Source: Saprospiraceae bacterium
GTDB taxonomy: Bacteria > Bacteroidota > Bacteroidia > Chitinophagales > Saprospiraceae
DNA length: 64,000 nt
Direction: 5' to 3'
Assembly (NCBI GenBank): GCA_016715405.1
Contig: JADKAE010000017.1
Coordinates: 62,001 to 126,000 of the forward strand
Of this stretch, positions 9,876 through 19,558 are shown one piece after another. The notes beneath the pieces were generated by a model. The model saw only the letters and a list, made by a program, of their open reading frames with translations. It did no database searches and was not told where the DNA came from. The position numbers and the translations under genes were made by a program. Position 1 is the first letter of the stretch. Each line of letters begins with the position of its first letter.

Positions 9876-11084
9876 ATGAACGATCAATTTCGCAGCCAAT
9901 TCCCTGCATTAGCACGCCTGCACCAGGGCAAATCCCTTCTATATTTTGATGGGCCTGCGGGAACGCAGGCGCCCCAATCCGTCATCGATGCGGTGTCGGA
10001 TTATTACAAAACCTGCAACGCCAATACGCACGGGGCTTTCCTGACTACGCACGAGTCAGACGACATGATTCACCATACCCGTGAGGCGGCAGCGGCATTG
10101 CTGGGGGCTGAGGGTGGGCATACCATTTCTTTTGGTCAGAATATGACTACCCTCAATTTCTCGCTGAGCCGTGCAATAGGGCGGGTATTGCAGCCCGGCG
10201 ACGAGGTGCTTATCACCCAGCTCGACCACGAAGCCAACCGGGGCCCCTGGCTGGCGCTGCGCGAACAGGGCATAGTGGTGCGGGAGATCAAGCTGCGTAT
10301 GGACGGCACGCTGAACCTGGAAGACCTCGAAGCCAAGCTCAACCACCGCACCCGGTTGGTGGCGATGGGTTATGCGTCGAATATTTTTGGCACGGTGAAC
10401 GATGTAGCCCATGCGCGCCGGCTTACCTATGAGGTGGGCGCCTGGCTGTTGGTCGATGCGGTGCATTACGCGCCTCATTTTCCCGTAGACGTGCAGGCAT
10501 TGGGCTGTGATTTTCTGCTTTGCTCCGCGTATAAATTCTACGGCCCCCATGTGGGCTTGTTGTATAGCAAACCCGGCCTGCTCGATCGCCTGCCCACCGA
10601 CCGCCTGCGCACGGCCTATCAGCACGCCCCTTACAGTATAGAAACCGGCACGCTCAACCACGCCGCTATTGCAGGCGTAAAGGCGGCGATAGATTTCATC
10701 GCTTCACAGGGCAAGGGCGATTCGCTGAGGGACAGGCTGCTGTCGGCCTATGGAATTATCGGCGCGCACGAAGCCGCCTTGGCCAAACTTCTCTACAGCG
10801 GTTTGTCGGCTATTCCGGCTATATCGGTGAAAGGACCGGGTATTCAGGCGCCGATGCGGGCGCCCACTTTCTCGTTTACCCTGACAGGCAAACGCCCGGA
10901 AGCGGTGTGCGAACACCTGGCCGCGCGTAATATTTTTGCCTGGGACGGACATTTTTACGCCATCCGCGCTACGGAGGTCATGGGCCTGCTCGAACAGGGC
11001 GGCGTGACACGCGTAGGCGTTGTGGCCTACAATACCAGGGAGGAGGTAGAGTTGTTGCTGTCGGCCTTGGACGAACTGGGGTAA
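9876..11084 (+). CDS. Class V aminotransferase, cysteine desulfurase-like
   Basis: This is a 402-residue PLP enzyme of the SufS/NifS-like fold. The PLP-binding lysine is K220 in S-A-Y-K-F-Y-G-P-H. Other marks are a Q-L-D-H-E-A-N segment (SufS-type His), a D-A-V-H-Y-A-P-H aspartate for the pyridine nitrogen, and Y-F-D-G-P-A-G-T-Q near the N terminus. The combination fits the cysteine desulfurase-like subfamily (VC1184 type) rather than the SUF operon enzyme; no suf genes are nearby. The open frame extends upstream to a TTG at 9783, but that lies in the preceding terminator, so ATG 9876 is chosen. Likely a cytosolic homodimer; the substrate (cysteine, selenocysteine or another amino acid) cannot be read from sequence. 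Confidence 0.88.
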   Translation: MNDQFRSQFPALARLHQGKSLLYFDGPAGTQAPQSVIDAVSDYYKTCNANTHGAFLTTHESDDMIHHTREAAAALLGAEGGHTISFGQNMTTLNFSLSRAIGRVLQPGDEVLITQLDHEANRGPWLALREQGIVVREIKLRMDGTLNLEDLEAKLNHRTRLVAMGYASNIFGTVNDVAHARRLTYEVGAWLLVDAVHYAPHFPVDVQALGCDFLLCSAYKFYGPHVGLLYSKPGLLDRLPTDRLRTAYQHAPYSIETGTLNHAAIAGVKAAIDFIASQGKGDSLRDRLLSAYGIIGAHEAALAKLLYSGLSAIPAISVKGPGIQAPMRAPTFSFTLTGKRPEAVCEHLAARNIFAWDGHFYAIRATEVMGLLEQGGVTRVGVVAYNTREEVELLLSALDELG

Positions 11085-11085
11085 C

Positions 11086-11961
11086 CTAGCGACTTTGTTG
11101 TTGCAGCACCGAAAAAATATCGTTGAGTTTTGGGGCGATAATAATCTCCGTGCGGCGGTTCAGTGCGCGGCCTTCGCGGCTTTCATTGGAGGCCTTGGGC
11201 TGAAACTCGCTGCGGCCGGCGGCGGTCACCTGATTGGGATTCAGGGCGTAGTCTTTGGTGAGCAGTCGCGCTACGGCGGTGGCTCTGATCACGCTGAGAT
11301 CCCAGTTGTCGGCAAAAGCGCCGCCCTTCACCGGCACATTGTCGGTATGGCCTTCCACGATGATATCGAGGTCGGGGTATTTCGACAGCACATTGCTGAG
11401 GCTCGACAGGGCATCGCGGCCGCGACGGTCCATCTTGGCGCTGCCGCTTTCAAACAAAAGCTTATCAGAGAGCGCAACGTATAGCTTCCCATTTTTAATT
11501 TCTACGGACAAATCATCGGCGGTATATTGAGCAAGGGCGATCTGGATTTTGGTGAGGATACCGTTGAGCTTTTCGTCGCGTTGGGCGACGGCCTGCTGCA
11601 GTTCGGTTATCACCTGTTCGCGGGCTTCGAGCTCTTTGGCTTTGGCGGCCAGGGCGGCTTCCATTTGCTGTTTTTGCGACAAGCGCTCATCGGTGATGGA
11701 ATTGATTTGTTGTTCCTTGTATTTTAGCTCGGTAGTGAGCCGGCCTTTGTCGTTTTCGAGTTGGCGCAAATTGGCGTTGAGGTCGGTCAGGCTTTTATCC
11801 TGTTCAGCCATCCGGGATTGGGCGTAGCGCAGGTCTTGCGTGAGTTGGGCGGCTTTTTTCTCGCAGTCTTGTCGTTGGTTGACTTCGGTCAGGAATTTCT
11901 TTTTGCCTACGCAGGCGGTAGTCAGTAAGGGTATGATTAAGAAGAGTAGGTATTTATTCAT
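11086..11961 (-). CDS. OmpA-family lipoprotein with coiled coil
   Basis: A lipoprotein signal ends in L-T-T-A-C, with lipidated Cys17. A coiled coil follows, roughly residues 25-135, rich in Glu, Gln, Lys and Leu. The OmpA-like peptidoglycan-binding domain covers about residues 155-285, with I-I-V-E-G-H-T-D-N-V-P-V and L-N-R-R-T-E-I. The protein probably anchors the outer membrane to peptidoglycan, as Pal and OmpA domains do. It ends one base after the convergent aminotransferase stop. The upstream minus-strand gene also encodes a membrane-anchored coiled-coil protein, so the two may be cotranscribed across the repeat hairpin in the 99-bp gap. Confidence 0.9.
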   Translation of the reverse strand: MNKYLLFLIIPLLTTACVGKKKFLTEVNQRQDCEKKAAQLTQDLRYAQSRMAEQDKSLTDLNANLRQLENDKGRLTTELKYKEQQINSITDERLSQKQQMEAALAAKAKELEAREQVITELQQAVAQRDEKLNGILTKIQIALAQYTADDLSVEIKNGKLYVALSDKLLFESGSAKMDRRGRDALSSLSNVLSKYPDLDIIVEGHTDNVPVKGGAFADNWDLSVIRATAVARLLTKDYALNPNQVTAAGRSEFQPKASNESREGRALNRRTEIIIAPKLNDIFSVLQQQSR

Positions 11962-11984
11962 GGTTATTGCTCAGTTTTTTATTT

Positions 11985-12052
11985 ACCGCAGAGTTACTCA
12001 GAGGCACAACGACTCTGCGATTCCTCTGTGCAACTCTGTGTAACTCTGCGGT
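11985..12052. repeat. Tandem-unit hairpin, GCAGAGTT family
   Basis: A perfect 13-bp terminal inverted repeat (11985-11997 with 12040-12052) encloses further copies of CTCTGCG/CTCTGTG words. It fills the gap between two co-directional minus-strand genes. Related copies lie at 42591-42694, 55381-55482 and, as single arms, near 45924 and 59468. Confidence 0.8.
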
Positions 12053-12060
12053 TTAATAAA

Positions 12061-12981
12061 TCAAGTCAATCGGAAGCTCACAGAGCCCAGCAGGCCGAAG
12101 CTTGTATAGATAGAAGCGCGGTAAGTGCCGCGTTCGAGGCGATCGGGCACGGCGTAGTTAAACACCAGGCGCTGGGTTTGCTCCAGTACCACATCTTTAG
12201 CTACCTGGGCTTCGATTTCTGCGGAAGTGTCATCTACCCTGATCGTAGTACGGATGGGGTTAGCGGCTTTCACCGGCACGCCTTGTTCGTTGGTAATGAC
12301 GAGGTATAGCGTATGCATGCCGTGGTATTGTTGGGGAACGTCAATGAGGTCGAAGCTCACCGTGATATTGCGGGCGCGGCGCGAGCTGGTGGTGAGTTTA
12401 TCGTTGCGTTTGCCCACGTCAACACGGAGGCTGGTAGCTTTCACGCTTTTGGCGCGTAGTTTGTCCATTTCTTCTAGCAGCGACTTATTGGCCGACTCCA
12501 GTTCATTGGCTTTGGAGCTCAGTTGCTGGTTGCTTTCCTGTGATTTTTGCAGGTCGGTGGTGAGCTGAGTATTTTGCTCGATCAGTTGTTGGTTTTGGGC
12601 GCGTAGTTCGTCCATCATACCTTCCAACTGAGATTTCAGGTTGCGCAATTGCGTGATTTCACGGCGAAGAATATCGGCTTCTGCTGCCGAACGTTTGATG
12701 CGCTTCAGTTCTTCTTTTTGCGAAGCAATCGTATTTTTAGCATCGCTCAACGCGGAGCCTACAGAATCGTTGGAGGCGACTACTACCTGGTATTCGGTTT
12801 GGAGGCTGTCGATATCGTCGAGCAGGTCGTATTTGACGCTATTTAGCGAATCCACCTCAGTAGTAAGTCCTTCGTTAGCTGTAGTGAGCCGAGAGCTTTT
12901 GCTGCAAAAAAACACGCCGAATGCCAGTGCCAAAACAAGCAAAACGCCCAACGTGATAGTAATTATGCGGGAATTTTCCAT
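12061..12981 (-). CDS. Membrane-anchored coiled-coil protein
   Basis: This 306-residue protein has a single N-terminal transmembrane anchor (I-I-T-I-T-L-G-V-L-L-V-L-A-L-A-F-G) and a long coiled coil at about residues 30-175. The C-terminal part, about 180-306, is beta-rich and contains I-T-V-S-F-D-L-I-D-V-P. The long frame opens at 13080, but the ATG at 12981 gives a standard anchor and has a -7 box (complement of CAAAAATA) 37 bases upstream. The coiled coil probably projects into the periplasm. It lies directly upstream of the OmpA-type lipoprotein, so a joint envelope role is likely. No named family is recognised. Confidence 0.83.
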   Translation of the reverse strand: MENSRIITITLGVLLVLALAFGVFFCSKSSRLTTANEGLTTEVDSLNSVKYDLLDDIDSLQTEYQVVVASNDSVGSALSDAKNTIASQKEELKRIKRSAAEADILRREITQLRNLKSQLEGMMDELRAQNQQLIEQNTQLTTDLQKSQESNQQLSSKANELESANKSLLEEMDKLRAKSVKATSLRVDVGKRNDKLTTSSRRARNITVSFDLIDVPQQYHGMHTLYLVITNEQGVPVKAANPIRTTIRVDDTSAEIEAQVAKDVVLEQTQRLVFNYAVPDRLERGTYRASIYTSFGLLGSVSFRLT

Positions 12982-13017
12982 AGCAGGTTTGTTTGTTGTT
13001 ATGTTAAAATTTGCGTG

Positions 13018-13025
13018 CAAAAATA
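13018..13025 (-). promoter_or_regulatory. -7 box (TATTTTTG) for the coiled-coil gene
   Basis: The plus strand reads CAAAAATA, i.e. TATTTTTG on the minus strand, matching TAnnTTTG. It lies 37 bases upstream of ATG 12981 and supports that start. Confidence 0.45.
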
Positions 13026-13095
13026 GGAATTTCTGGGAGTAAGCCCAGTTTAGGTATTGTATTAAACGTCGGAATAGCAAGCTATGGTATAAGGG

Positions 13096-13204
13096 GTAAT
13101 TACGAATTGTGAATTACGAATTACGAATGGTTTTAATTTGTAATTATTTAATTAATAATATTTAATCATCATTCGTAATTCCTAATCCGTCATTCGTAAT
13201 TTAC
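13096..13204. repeat. Tandem-unit hairpin, AATTACGAAT family
   Basis: The left arm 13096-13130 repeats AATTACGAA words three times. The right arm 13170-13204 carries the complementary ATTCGTAATT words. The loop is AT-rich. The right arm overlaps the smpB stop codon (13201-13203). Confidence 0.8.
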
Positions 13205-13668
13205 AACTTCATCTTCTTCAGCCTGTCCAAATCGCGTTTAGAGTCTTTTTCTTTGATAGACTCGCGTTTGTCGAATGATTTTTTGCCGGTGACAAGGGCA
13301 ATTTCGAGTTTAGCGAAGCCTCGTTCGGTGAGGTAGAGGCGGTAGGGGACGATCGTAAAGCCGCGTTCTTTGACGCGTTTTTCGAGTCTCCGGAGTTCGG
13401 CGCGGCGCAGCAGGAGTTTGCGTTCGCGGCGGGTTTCGTGGTTAAAGACGTTGCCGTGTTCGTATTCGGCGATAAACATACTTTTGACAAACAGTTCGCC
13501 ACCCCGGAAAAAGCAATAGGCGTCGGTCAGATTCGCGTTGCCTTTGCGAATCGACTTGATCTCGGTGCCTACAAGGAGGATACCCGCTTCAAAGGTGTCT
13601 ATGAAGGCGTATTCGTACCTGGCGCGCCGATTGACGATTTCGATTGTTTTTTGCTTCTTCTCTGCCAT
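13201..13668 (-). CDS. smpB: SsrA-binding protein SmpB
   Basis: This 155-residue protein has the standard SmpB length and fold. The N-terminal I-V-N-R-R-A-R-Y-E-Y is followed by G-T-E-I-K-S-I-R-K-G-N-A-N-L and R-K-L-L-L-R-R-x-E-L, all hallmark segments. The basic C-terminal tail (R-E-S-I-K-E-K-D-S-K-R-D) is the part that enters the ribosomal mRNA channel. SmpB binds tmRNA and brings it to stalled ribosomes for trans-translation. No ssrA gene is seen in the window. The ATG at 13668 gives a normal N terminus. The stop codon lies inside a repeat hairpin. Confidence 0.97.
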   Translation of the reverse strand: MAEKKQKTIEIVNRRARYEYAFIDTFEAGILLVGTEIKSIRKGNANLTDAYCFFRGGELFVKSMFIAEYEHGNVFNHETRRERKLLLRRAELRRLEKRVKERGFTIVPYRLYLTERGFAKLEIALVTGKKSFDKRESIKEKDSKRDLDRLKKMKL

Positions 13669-13757
13669 GACTGTAGTCGCTTGTCACCCCACTAAACCAC
13701 GTGTGGATAGATTTAGTTTCCTGGTCTGCGAAGATAGGCAGAATTTTGATGTCTTCA

Positions 13758-14324
13758 CTAGCCCAAAACTTGCATAGCCGGTATGGCGCCGGCGAAAGGC
13801 GAGTGAATATCCTGGTTGCGGTCGAATTCGTTCAAAACAGCATAACCTTCTTCGGTTGGTTGAGTAAACACCATGACTTTCGAACGGGTGAGGTCTACGA
13901 GCCACAATTCAGGAATCCCGGCAGCAGCATATAGCGGCAATTTCAGGTGTTTATCTTTTTCCAGCGAACTATCAGCCACTTCAATTAGGAGCATCGCATC
14001 GGCGGCGGTTGGGAGCCCGGCGGCGTAAAAATCATCGCGGGGTTGCAGGATGGCCACGTCGGGTTCCGGTTCTGAGCGATCTCCGATGACCACCGGGCCT
14101 TGAATCTGGACAATAGCGCGGCCATGCATTAACAACGTCATCAGTTGGGTAAGCCTGTTCACGCATGCGTTGTGAAATTTTCCAATTGGGCTCATAGGGA
14201 TAATTTGGCCGTAGAGCAATTCTACCCGGTCGTCTTCGCTGAGAATACCTGTTTCAGCCATGCGATGGTAGTTTTCTACAGAAAATGAAAAAGGTTCGGC
14301 AAAATAATTTACTGGTGTTTTCAT
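13758..14324 (-). CDS. Uma2 family (DUF820) restriction-endonuclease-like protein
   Basis: This 188-residue protein matches the Uma2/DUF820 family. It has an N-terminal helix with Y-H-R-M-A-E-T-G-I-L, then V-E-L-L-Y-G-Q-I, then the PD-(D/E)xK-like core: E-P-D-V-A-I, L-L-I-E-V-A-D-S-S with D-K-H-L-K, and a late G-I-P-E-L-W-L-V-D-L. Those acidic and lysine residues correspond to the nuclease-like active site. Family members are abundant in Bacteroidota and Cyanobacteria and their cellular role is poorly known. It is a single gene between smpB and a divergent lipoprotein gene, with no associated methylase, so it is not part of a recognisable restriction system. Confidence 0.88.
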   Translation of the reverse strand: MKTPVNYFAEPFSFSVENYHRMAETGILSEDDRVELLYGQIIPMSPIGKFHNACVNRLTQLMTLLMHGRAIVQIQGPVVIGDRSEPEPDVAILQPRDDFYAAGLPTAADAMLLIEVADSSLEKDKHLKLPLYAAAGIPELWLVDLTRSKVMVFTQPTEEGYAVLNEFDRNQDIHSPFAGAIPAMQVLG

Positions 14325-14406
14325 GGTTGCAATTTAAGGCATTTTGCCCTTAGAGGCAAGGCAATTCCCATTGAAAACCTTATCTTTATGCAAAACCAAC
14401 CGCCTT

Positions 14407-16095
14407 ATGAGGAAAATCCTGCCGGCGCTATTGCTCTTTAGCCTGCTTTTTGCCTGCGGCAAAAACCGCAAAATAGAATACGACCTGGTCATCCGCAATG
14501 CCGTGATCTACGACGGCTCGGGAGGGGCGCCCATCCGGGGGGCTATTGCGGTGGACGGAGATACCATAGCTGCCATTGGCGATCTGCCCGATGCGCATGG
14601 CGTGTACGAAATTGACGCCAGGGGCATGGCTGTGAGTCCCGGGTTCATCAACATGCTCAGTTGGGCCACTGTAAGCCTCATCGCCGACGGCAGGGGCATG
14701 AGCGATATCAAGCAGGGCGTCACGCTCGAAGTGATGGGCGAAGGCGGCTCTATGGGGCCTTTTAATGCCAAAATGAAAGCCGAAGAGCAGCAATACCAGG
14801 GCGATATCAAATACGAAGTCAACTGGAATACCCTGGGCGAATACCTGCAGATGCTGGAGAAAAAAGGCGTATCGCCCAACGTAGCTTCGTTTGTAGGCGC
14901 CACCACGGTGCGTGTGCACGAGTTGGGCTACGAAGACCGTCCGCCGACCCCCGAAGAACTTTCGCGTATGCAGGCGCTGGTGCGCCAGGCCATGGAAGAA
15001 GGCGCCCTGGGCGTGGGCTCTTCGCTCATCTACGCCCCGGCCTTTTATGCCGATACCGAAGAACTAATCGCCTTGTGTAAGGCGGCAGCCGAATACGGCG
15101 GCATGTACATCACGCACATGCGCAGCGAAGGCAACAGGCTGCTGGAGGGCGTCGATGAGGTGATCCGCATTGCCAAAGAAGCAGGACTGCCTGCTGAGAT
15201 CTACCACCTCAAAGCAGGCGGCAAAAACAACTGGGCGAAGATGGACAAAGTCATCGCCAAAATCGACAGCGCCCGCGCTGCCGGCATTCGCATCACCACC
15301 GACATGTATACTTACGTGGCCGGCGCCACCGGCCTCGACGCCTCGATGCCGCCCTGGGTACAGGAAGGCGGCTACGGCGCCTGGTCAAGCCGGCTGAAAA
15401 ACCCCGCTACCCGGGCGCGCGTAAAAAAAGAGATGCGTTCTGACGCGCAGGATTGGGAAAACCTGTATTTCGCCGCCGGCGATGCATCCAACCTCCTGCT
15501 GGTCGAATTTGTGACTGATTCCCTCAAAAAATATACGGGCAAAACGCTGGCCGAGGTGGCCGCCTTGCGCGGAACCGACCCCGAAGAAACGGCCATGGAC
15601 CTCGTTATCCAGGACGGCAGCCGGGTAGGCACGGTGTATTTCCTGATGTCGGAAGACAATGTGCGCAAGCAGATCCAATTGCCGTATATGAGTTTCGGCT
15701 CTGATGCCGGGGCGCCTGCCGCCGAAGGCGCCTTCCTCAAGTCGAGTACCCACCCGCGCGCCTACGGCAACTTTGCCCGGCTGCTGGGTAAATACGTGCG
15801 CGACGAACAACTCATTCCGCTCGAAGAAGCTATCCGCAAGTTGACTTCCCAGCCCGCCAACCACCTCGGCATCAAGCAAAGGGGGCTGCTCAAACCCGGT
15901 TATTTTGCTGACATAGTGATTTTTGACCCCGGCTCGATCCGGGACCATGCCTCTTTTGAAAAGCCGCACCAATACGCTACAGGCGTGCAGCACGTATGGG
16001 TAAACGGGGTGCACGTGCTCAAAGACGGCGAGCACACCGGCGCTAAACCGGGGCGTTTTGTGAGAGGGCCTGGGTGGAAAGGAGATAAGAAATAA
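14407..16095 (+). CDS. N-acyl-D-amino-acid deacylase-like amidohydrolase lipoprotein
   Basis: This 562-residue protein has a lipoprotein signal ending in L-L-F-A-C (Cys17). The ATG at 14407 is chosen over an upstream start at 14344 because it gives this clean signal. The rest is a urease-type amidohydrolase fold close to D-aminoacylase: V-I-R-N-A-V-I-Y-D-G-S-G, then I-T-H-M-R-S-E-G and E-I-Y-H-L-K (metal-ligand histidines), and S-F-G-S-D-A-G-A-P and P-A-N-H-L-G-I toward the end. The usual N-terminal metal motif H-x-H/D after P-G-F-I is replaced by N-M-L-S-W, so the metal site differs from classical D-aminoacylase. It may hydrolyse acylated amino acids or cyclic amides in the envelope; the substrate is unknown. 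Confidence 0.85.
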   Translation: MRKILPALLLFSLLFACGKNRKIEYDLVIRNAVIYDGSGGAPIRGAIAVDGDTIAAIGDLPDAHGVYEIDARGMAVSPGFINMLSWATVSLIADGRGMSDIKQGVTLEVMGEGGSMGPFNAKMKAEEQQYQGDIKYEVNWNTLGEYLQMLEKKGVSPNVASFVGATTVRVHELGYEDRPPTPEELSRMQALVRQAMEEGALGVGSSLIYAPAFYADTEELIALCKAAAEYGGMYITHMRSEGNRLLEGVDEVIRIAKEAGLPAEIYHLKAGGKNNWAKMDKVIAKIDSARAAGIRITTDMYTYVAGATGLDASMPPWVQEGGYGAWSSRLKNPATRARVKKEMRSDAQDWENLYFAAGDASNLLLVEFVTDSLKKYTGKTLAEVAALRGTDPEETAMDLVIQDGSRVGTVYFLMSEDNVRKQIQLPYMSFGSDAGAPAAEGAFLKSSTHPRAYGNFARLLGKYVRDEQLIPLEEAIRKLTSQPANHLGIKQRGLLKPGYFADIVIFDPGSIRDHASFEKPHQYATGVQHVWVNGVHVLKDGEHTGAKPGRFVRGPGWKGDKK

Positions 16096-16269
16096 AGGTT
16101 TAGCGATTGGGTTTAGTGCATTCGCAGTTTAGCGATTGGGTTTAGCGTTAGGGTTTAGTTAACCCCAAATTCTAAACTGCGCATGCACTAAACTGCGCAT
16201 GCACTAAACTGGTAACCCTACTGCGCATGCCTAAACGGCATCTAAACGCGCATGCACTAAACCTTTTAA
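16096..16269. repeat. Tandem-unit hairpin, GTTTAGCG family (copy 1)
   Basis: The left arm (16096-16159) repeats GTTTAGCGATTGG/GTTTAGTGC words, and the right arm repeats their complements (GCATGCACTAAACT). GTTTAG blocks are separated by small palindromes such as TGCGCATGCA. It fills the gap between two convergent genes. Related copies lie at 25942, 38446 and 39717. Confidence 0.82.
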
Positions 16270-18696
16270 AAATAAAAATACATCCCCGCAATAATACTAA
16301 ATCGGCTGGCCTGGGGGTTGTCGAGATAATTGAGGCGCCAGACGGCGTCGATGCGAATAAATTTAAAAATATTTTCAATACCTACCCCTGCTTCCATAAA
16401 AGGATATTTGGAAGGGGCTCGGAATCCGTTGTACGTATTGGCGTCGGTTGGGAAATAGGCATTGAGGCGGTTGGCGGCCAGGTTTTTCTCTGAAATCGAG
16501 CCGATCAGCGCTTTAAAGGTAAACACATTGCGCCATTTGAGTTTGCGTAGCAGGGGCACCTTATTAAACAGGAAGCCGTCGTCGTGGTGTTCGAGGATGA
16601 GGCTGGCGTAAGTATCGCTGGCAAATTCGTAGCGGTTCATCGTATTAAAAATGTTGAAGCGGTAGGCCAGCCAGCCGATGGGGTTGATATTCACATAATG
16701 CCGGTAATAGAGCGATACCTTGTGAAAATTGTAATCGCCGCCCAGCAGACCGTCTACGCCCATCGTATATTGCAACTCAATAATCGGATGTTCGGTGCCG
16801 ATGCTGATGCGTTCGAAGTCGCCTTCGAGGAATTCTTCTTTGAGGGCGAACCGGGTTTTAAAGATCAGCTCTGTGGCGTTAATCGTCGTATCGGCATTTT
16901 CGGGGGCATTGGGGTTATTGAGGTAAGCGTAATTAAAACCGCCGCCTTCGGGCGTAATGCCGCCGTAGGGGTCCATCGTGCGGTGCAGCATCGTAATTCG
17001 GTTAGAAATGCCGTTTTTCCAGTGTTTTTCATAGAAGACCTTGGTTTCTTCCACGTCGATCAGTTTCATCATAATATCCCTGCGCAGGAAGCCGGAGAAG
17101 AGGTCGCCTTCGAGAAATTCCTCGCTGTTTTCGCTATTAAGGCTGATATCTCTGCGGTGTGCTACGCCTATGGCGGTACGCGGGCGCCGGCTGAGTAGCC
17201 AGAGGACTTCCCCGCTATATTTCCAGCGTTCGTCTTTGAGGCCGTAGGCCAGCGAGCCGCTCAGGCGCAGGTTTTTGTTAAAGCCGGTATTAGTGCGCAC
17301 ACCGAGGCGGAAGCGGTTGCCTTCCACGGGGTTATAGCTGGACAACATGAAGTAAGGGCCGAATTCAAAATTTCCCCATTCGAAATAGCCCTGAAAGAGG
17401 GTTTCGAAGATCTGAACGTACGTCTTATAAATCGGTATCTTTACGATACTATCGATCATGGCGTAGACCGCCGCCTCGGTTTTGGTGAGTTGTTCGTGGC
17501 GGGCCACCTGCCAGAACGACTCGTCGCGTTCGAGTTTTTCCTGTTCGTAGTCGGTGTCTTTTTCGCGATAATAACTTCGGGTATCGGGCTGATTGAGGCG
17601 GTAATCGCGTATCGATTCCGTTCGCCGGCCGATCATGGCGGGGGCGTTTTCGGTGGGAGAGAAATCGACCACCATTTTTTGCTTCACGGGCAGCCAGCGC
17701 TTGCTCGACATAGTCGAATTCCTGGTAGATGATAATGCGGCGCACGAGGTTGATATTCACATCGGGGCTCATGCGCATATTGACCCGCTGGATGGCAAAA
17801 GTGGTATCCGCTACCCAGAAGTCGCCGTAAAAGGTGGTTTCCTGGCGGCGTTTGGGTTTGAATTTGAGCTTATAACTCCACTGGCCGTTGATATTCGTGC
17901 TATCAATAATATAGTATTCGTAATAGCTCAGTCCGGCATTGGCAAAAGGACTAATAAAGCCTTTTTCGAGCACATAGATCCAATTGTCGTACACGCTGTA
18001 AGGGGCGTGAATTTTTTTAATAAATTCGATAATCGTCTCATTGTCAGTACCGGAGGTGCGTTGTGCGCGCAGCACGTTTTTGGCTTCGCCTTCGCCTTTC
18101 ACGAAGTAGACATCCTGCAGAGTTTCGGTGATATAAACGGGCAGGAAGGGTTTTTCATCGGAGGTACTGTCGATATTCTCGAAAACAAACTCGAAAGGTT
18201 TCATGAGTTTGCTTTCCTTCAATTTATCGGGAATATTTTCGAGGTCCACCTCCACTTTGGCGTAACTTTCGTATTGGCAGGTATTGTTGCTTTGGAGGCT
18301 GTTTTTGTCTTTGTTTTTAATAATGTTGCGCACTATCTCATTAGCCGGGTTTTCGCCGGCCACTACCACTACTTCAGACAGCGTATATTCTGACGATTTG
18401 AGCAGGAAATCGAGGGTTTGCTCGGGGTCTCGCGAAAGGGGTTTATACTGGGTTTCGTAGCCGATGGCGGAAGCGGCGAGTTGGGGCGACCATTGTTTGA
18501 GCGTGATTTCATAATAGCCGTCCACATCAGAGGAAACGCCGTTAGTGGTGCCTTCGACATATACGTTGCAAAACGGCAGCCCCTCTTTGGTATCCGCATC
18601 GGTTACCCGCCCTTTAACAAGGTAGGTGGTTTGCGACCACGCCGGGGCGCAGGCAAGCAGGATAAAAAACAGGAATAGACCAATACTTTTTGGCAT
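16266..18696 (-). CDS. DUF5686 outer-membrane protein with carboxypeptidase-regulatory-like domain (one frameshift)
   Basis: The frames 17449-18696 and 16266-17711 form one protein of about 810 residues. Dropping one T of the TT at 17701-17702 (plus strand) joins them as D-Y-V-E-Q-R-W-L-P-V-K-Q-K. A signal peptide is followed by a CarboxypepD_reg-like domain (V-K-G-R-V-T-D-A-D-T-K-E-G-L-P-F), a linker with S-E-V-V-V-V-A-G-E-N-P, and the DUF5686 region, which ends as an outer-membrane beta-barrel with alternating aromatic strands and a terminal M-Y-F-Y-F. Family members sit in the outer membrane and resemble TonB-independent barrel proteins; the function is not established. It is divergent from rnhB. 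Confidence 0.87.
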
Positions 18697-18887
18697 AGTT
18701 ATCGTTTCAGATGGCTTTGAGCCATGGTTTCAGGCATTCAATAGACAATATTAACGAATAGAGCGGTTGTTTTGATTAACGCAAATGTGCATTGCGGCAT
18801 TAAAATTTTGCTAAAATTGCGCAACGGTGTCTATACAACCGCCCTACACAATATACTTTTAACGTGCAAAAATTAACCGGGTCACCC

Positions 18888-19490
18888 ATGTTATCGCCTT
18901 TTTTAGACGAAACCGCCATAGAAGCCGGATGTGATGAGGCTGGGCGTGGATGTTTGGCGGGGCCGGTTTTTGCCGCCGCGGTCATCTTACCGCCTCATTT
19001 TAACCATCCGTTGCTGAAAGATTCCAAGCAGCTCAGCGAATCGCAGCGCAACGAGGCCCGGCTGATTGTGGAATCAGAAGCATTGGCCTGGGCCGTCGCC
19101 CAGGTGCCCCCCGCCGAAATCGACCGCATCAATATCCTGCAGGCCTCTTTTGCCGCCATGCACCGCGCTCTCGACCAACTCTCCCTGCGCCCTACGGCCT
19201 TGCTTATCGACGGAAATCGCTTTGTACCTTATCACGATATTCCCCATACCTGTATAATAAAAGGCGACGGGCGATTTACGACTATCGCGGCGGCGTCCAT
19301 CCTGGCCAAAACACACCGCGATGCTTATATGATGGATTTGCACCTCCAATACCCTCATTACGGATGGCAGGAAAATAAGGGTTATCCCACTGCCGTTCAT
19401 CGTGCGGCTATTGCTAAATACGGCCTTACTGCTCATCACCGCCGCAGTTTTCGCCTTTTGCCGGAGGTGGTGCAGGGGAAGCTGTTTTGA
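18888..19490 (+). CDS. rnhB: Ribonuclease HII
   Basis: This 200-residue protein carries the RNase HII signature E-A-G-C-D-E-A-G-R-G-C-L-A-G-P-V with the first catalytic Asp/Glu pair. L-L-I-D-G-N supplies the next acidic residue, and I-A-A-A-S-I-L-A-K-T-H-R-D the last. G-W-x-x-N-K-G-Y-P-T is typical of the C-terminal part. The enzyme cuts RNA in RNA/DNA hybrids and removes misincorporated ribonucleotides. The frame opens at a GTG at 18864, but ATG 18888 fits the family start better. The stop codon is followed immediately by a repeat hairpin. Confidence 0.96.
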   Translation: MLSPFLDETAIEAGCDEAGRGCLAGPVFAAAVILPPHFNHPLLKDSKQLSESQRNEARLIVESEALAWAVAQVPPAEIDRINILQASFAAMHRALDQLSLRPTALLIDGNRFVPYHDIPHTCIIKGDGRFTTIAAASILAKTHRDAYMMDLHLQYPHYGWQENKGYPTAVHRAAIAKYGLTAHHRRSFRLLPEVVQGKLF

Positions 19491-19558
19491 GTGAACTGTG
19501 AACAGTGAACAGTGAACAGATACAAAGAGCAGTTCACTGTTCACTGTTCACTGTTCAC
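19491..19558. repeat. Tandem-unit hairpin, GTGAACA family
   Basis: Four 7-nt units (GTGAAC plus one base) in the left arm 19491-19519 pair with four complementary units in 19530-19558; 27 of 29 positions match. The loop is about 10 nt. It begins at the base after the rnhB stop codon. Confidence 0.9.
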
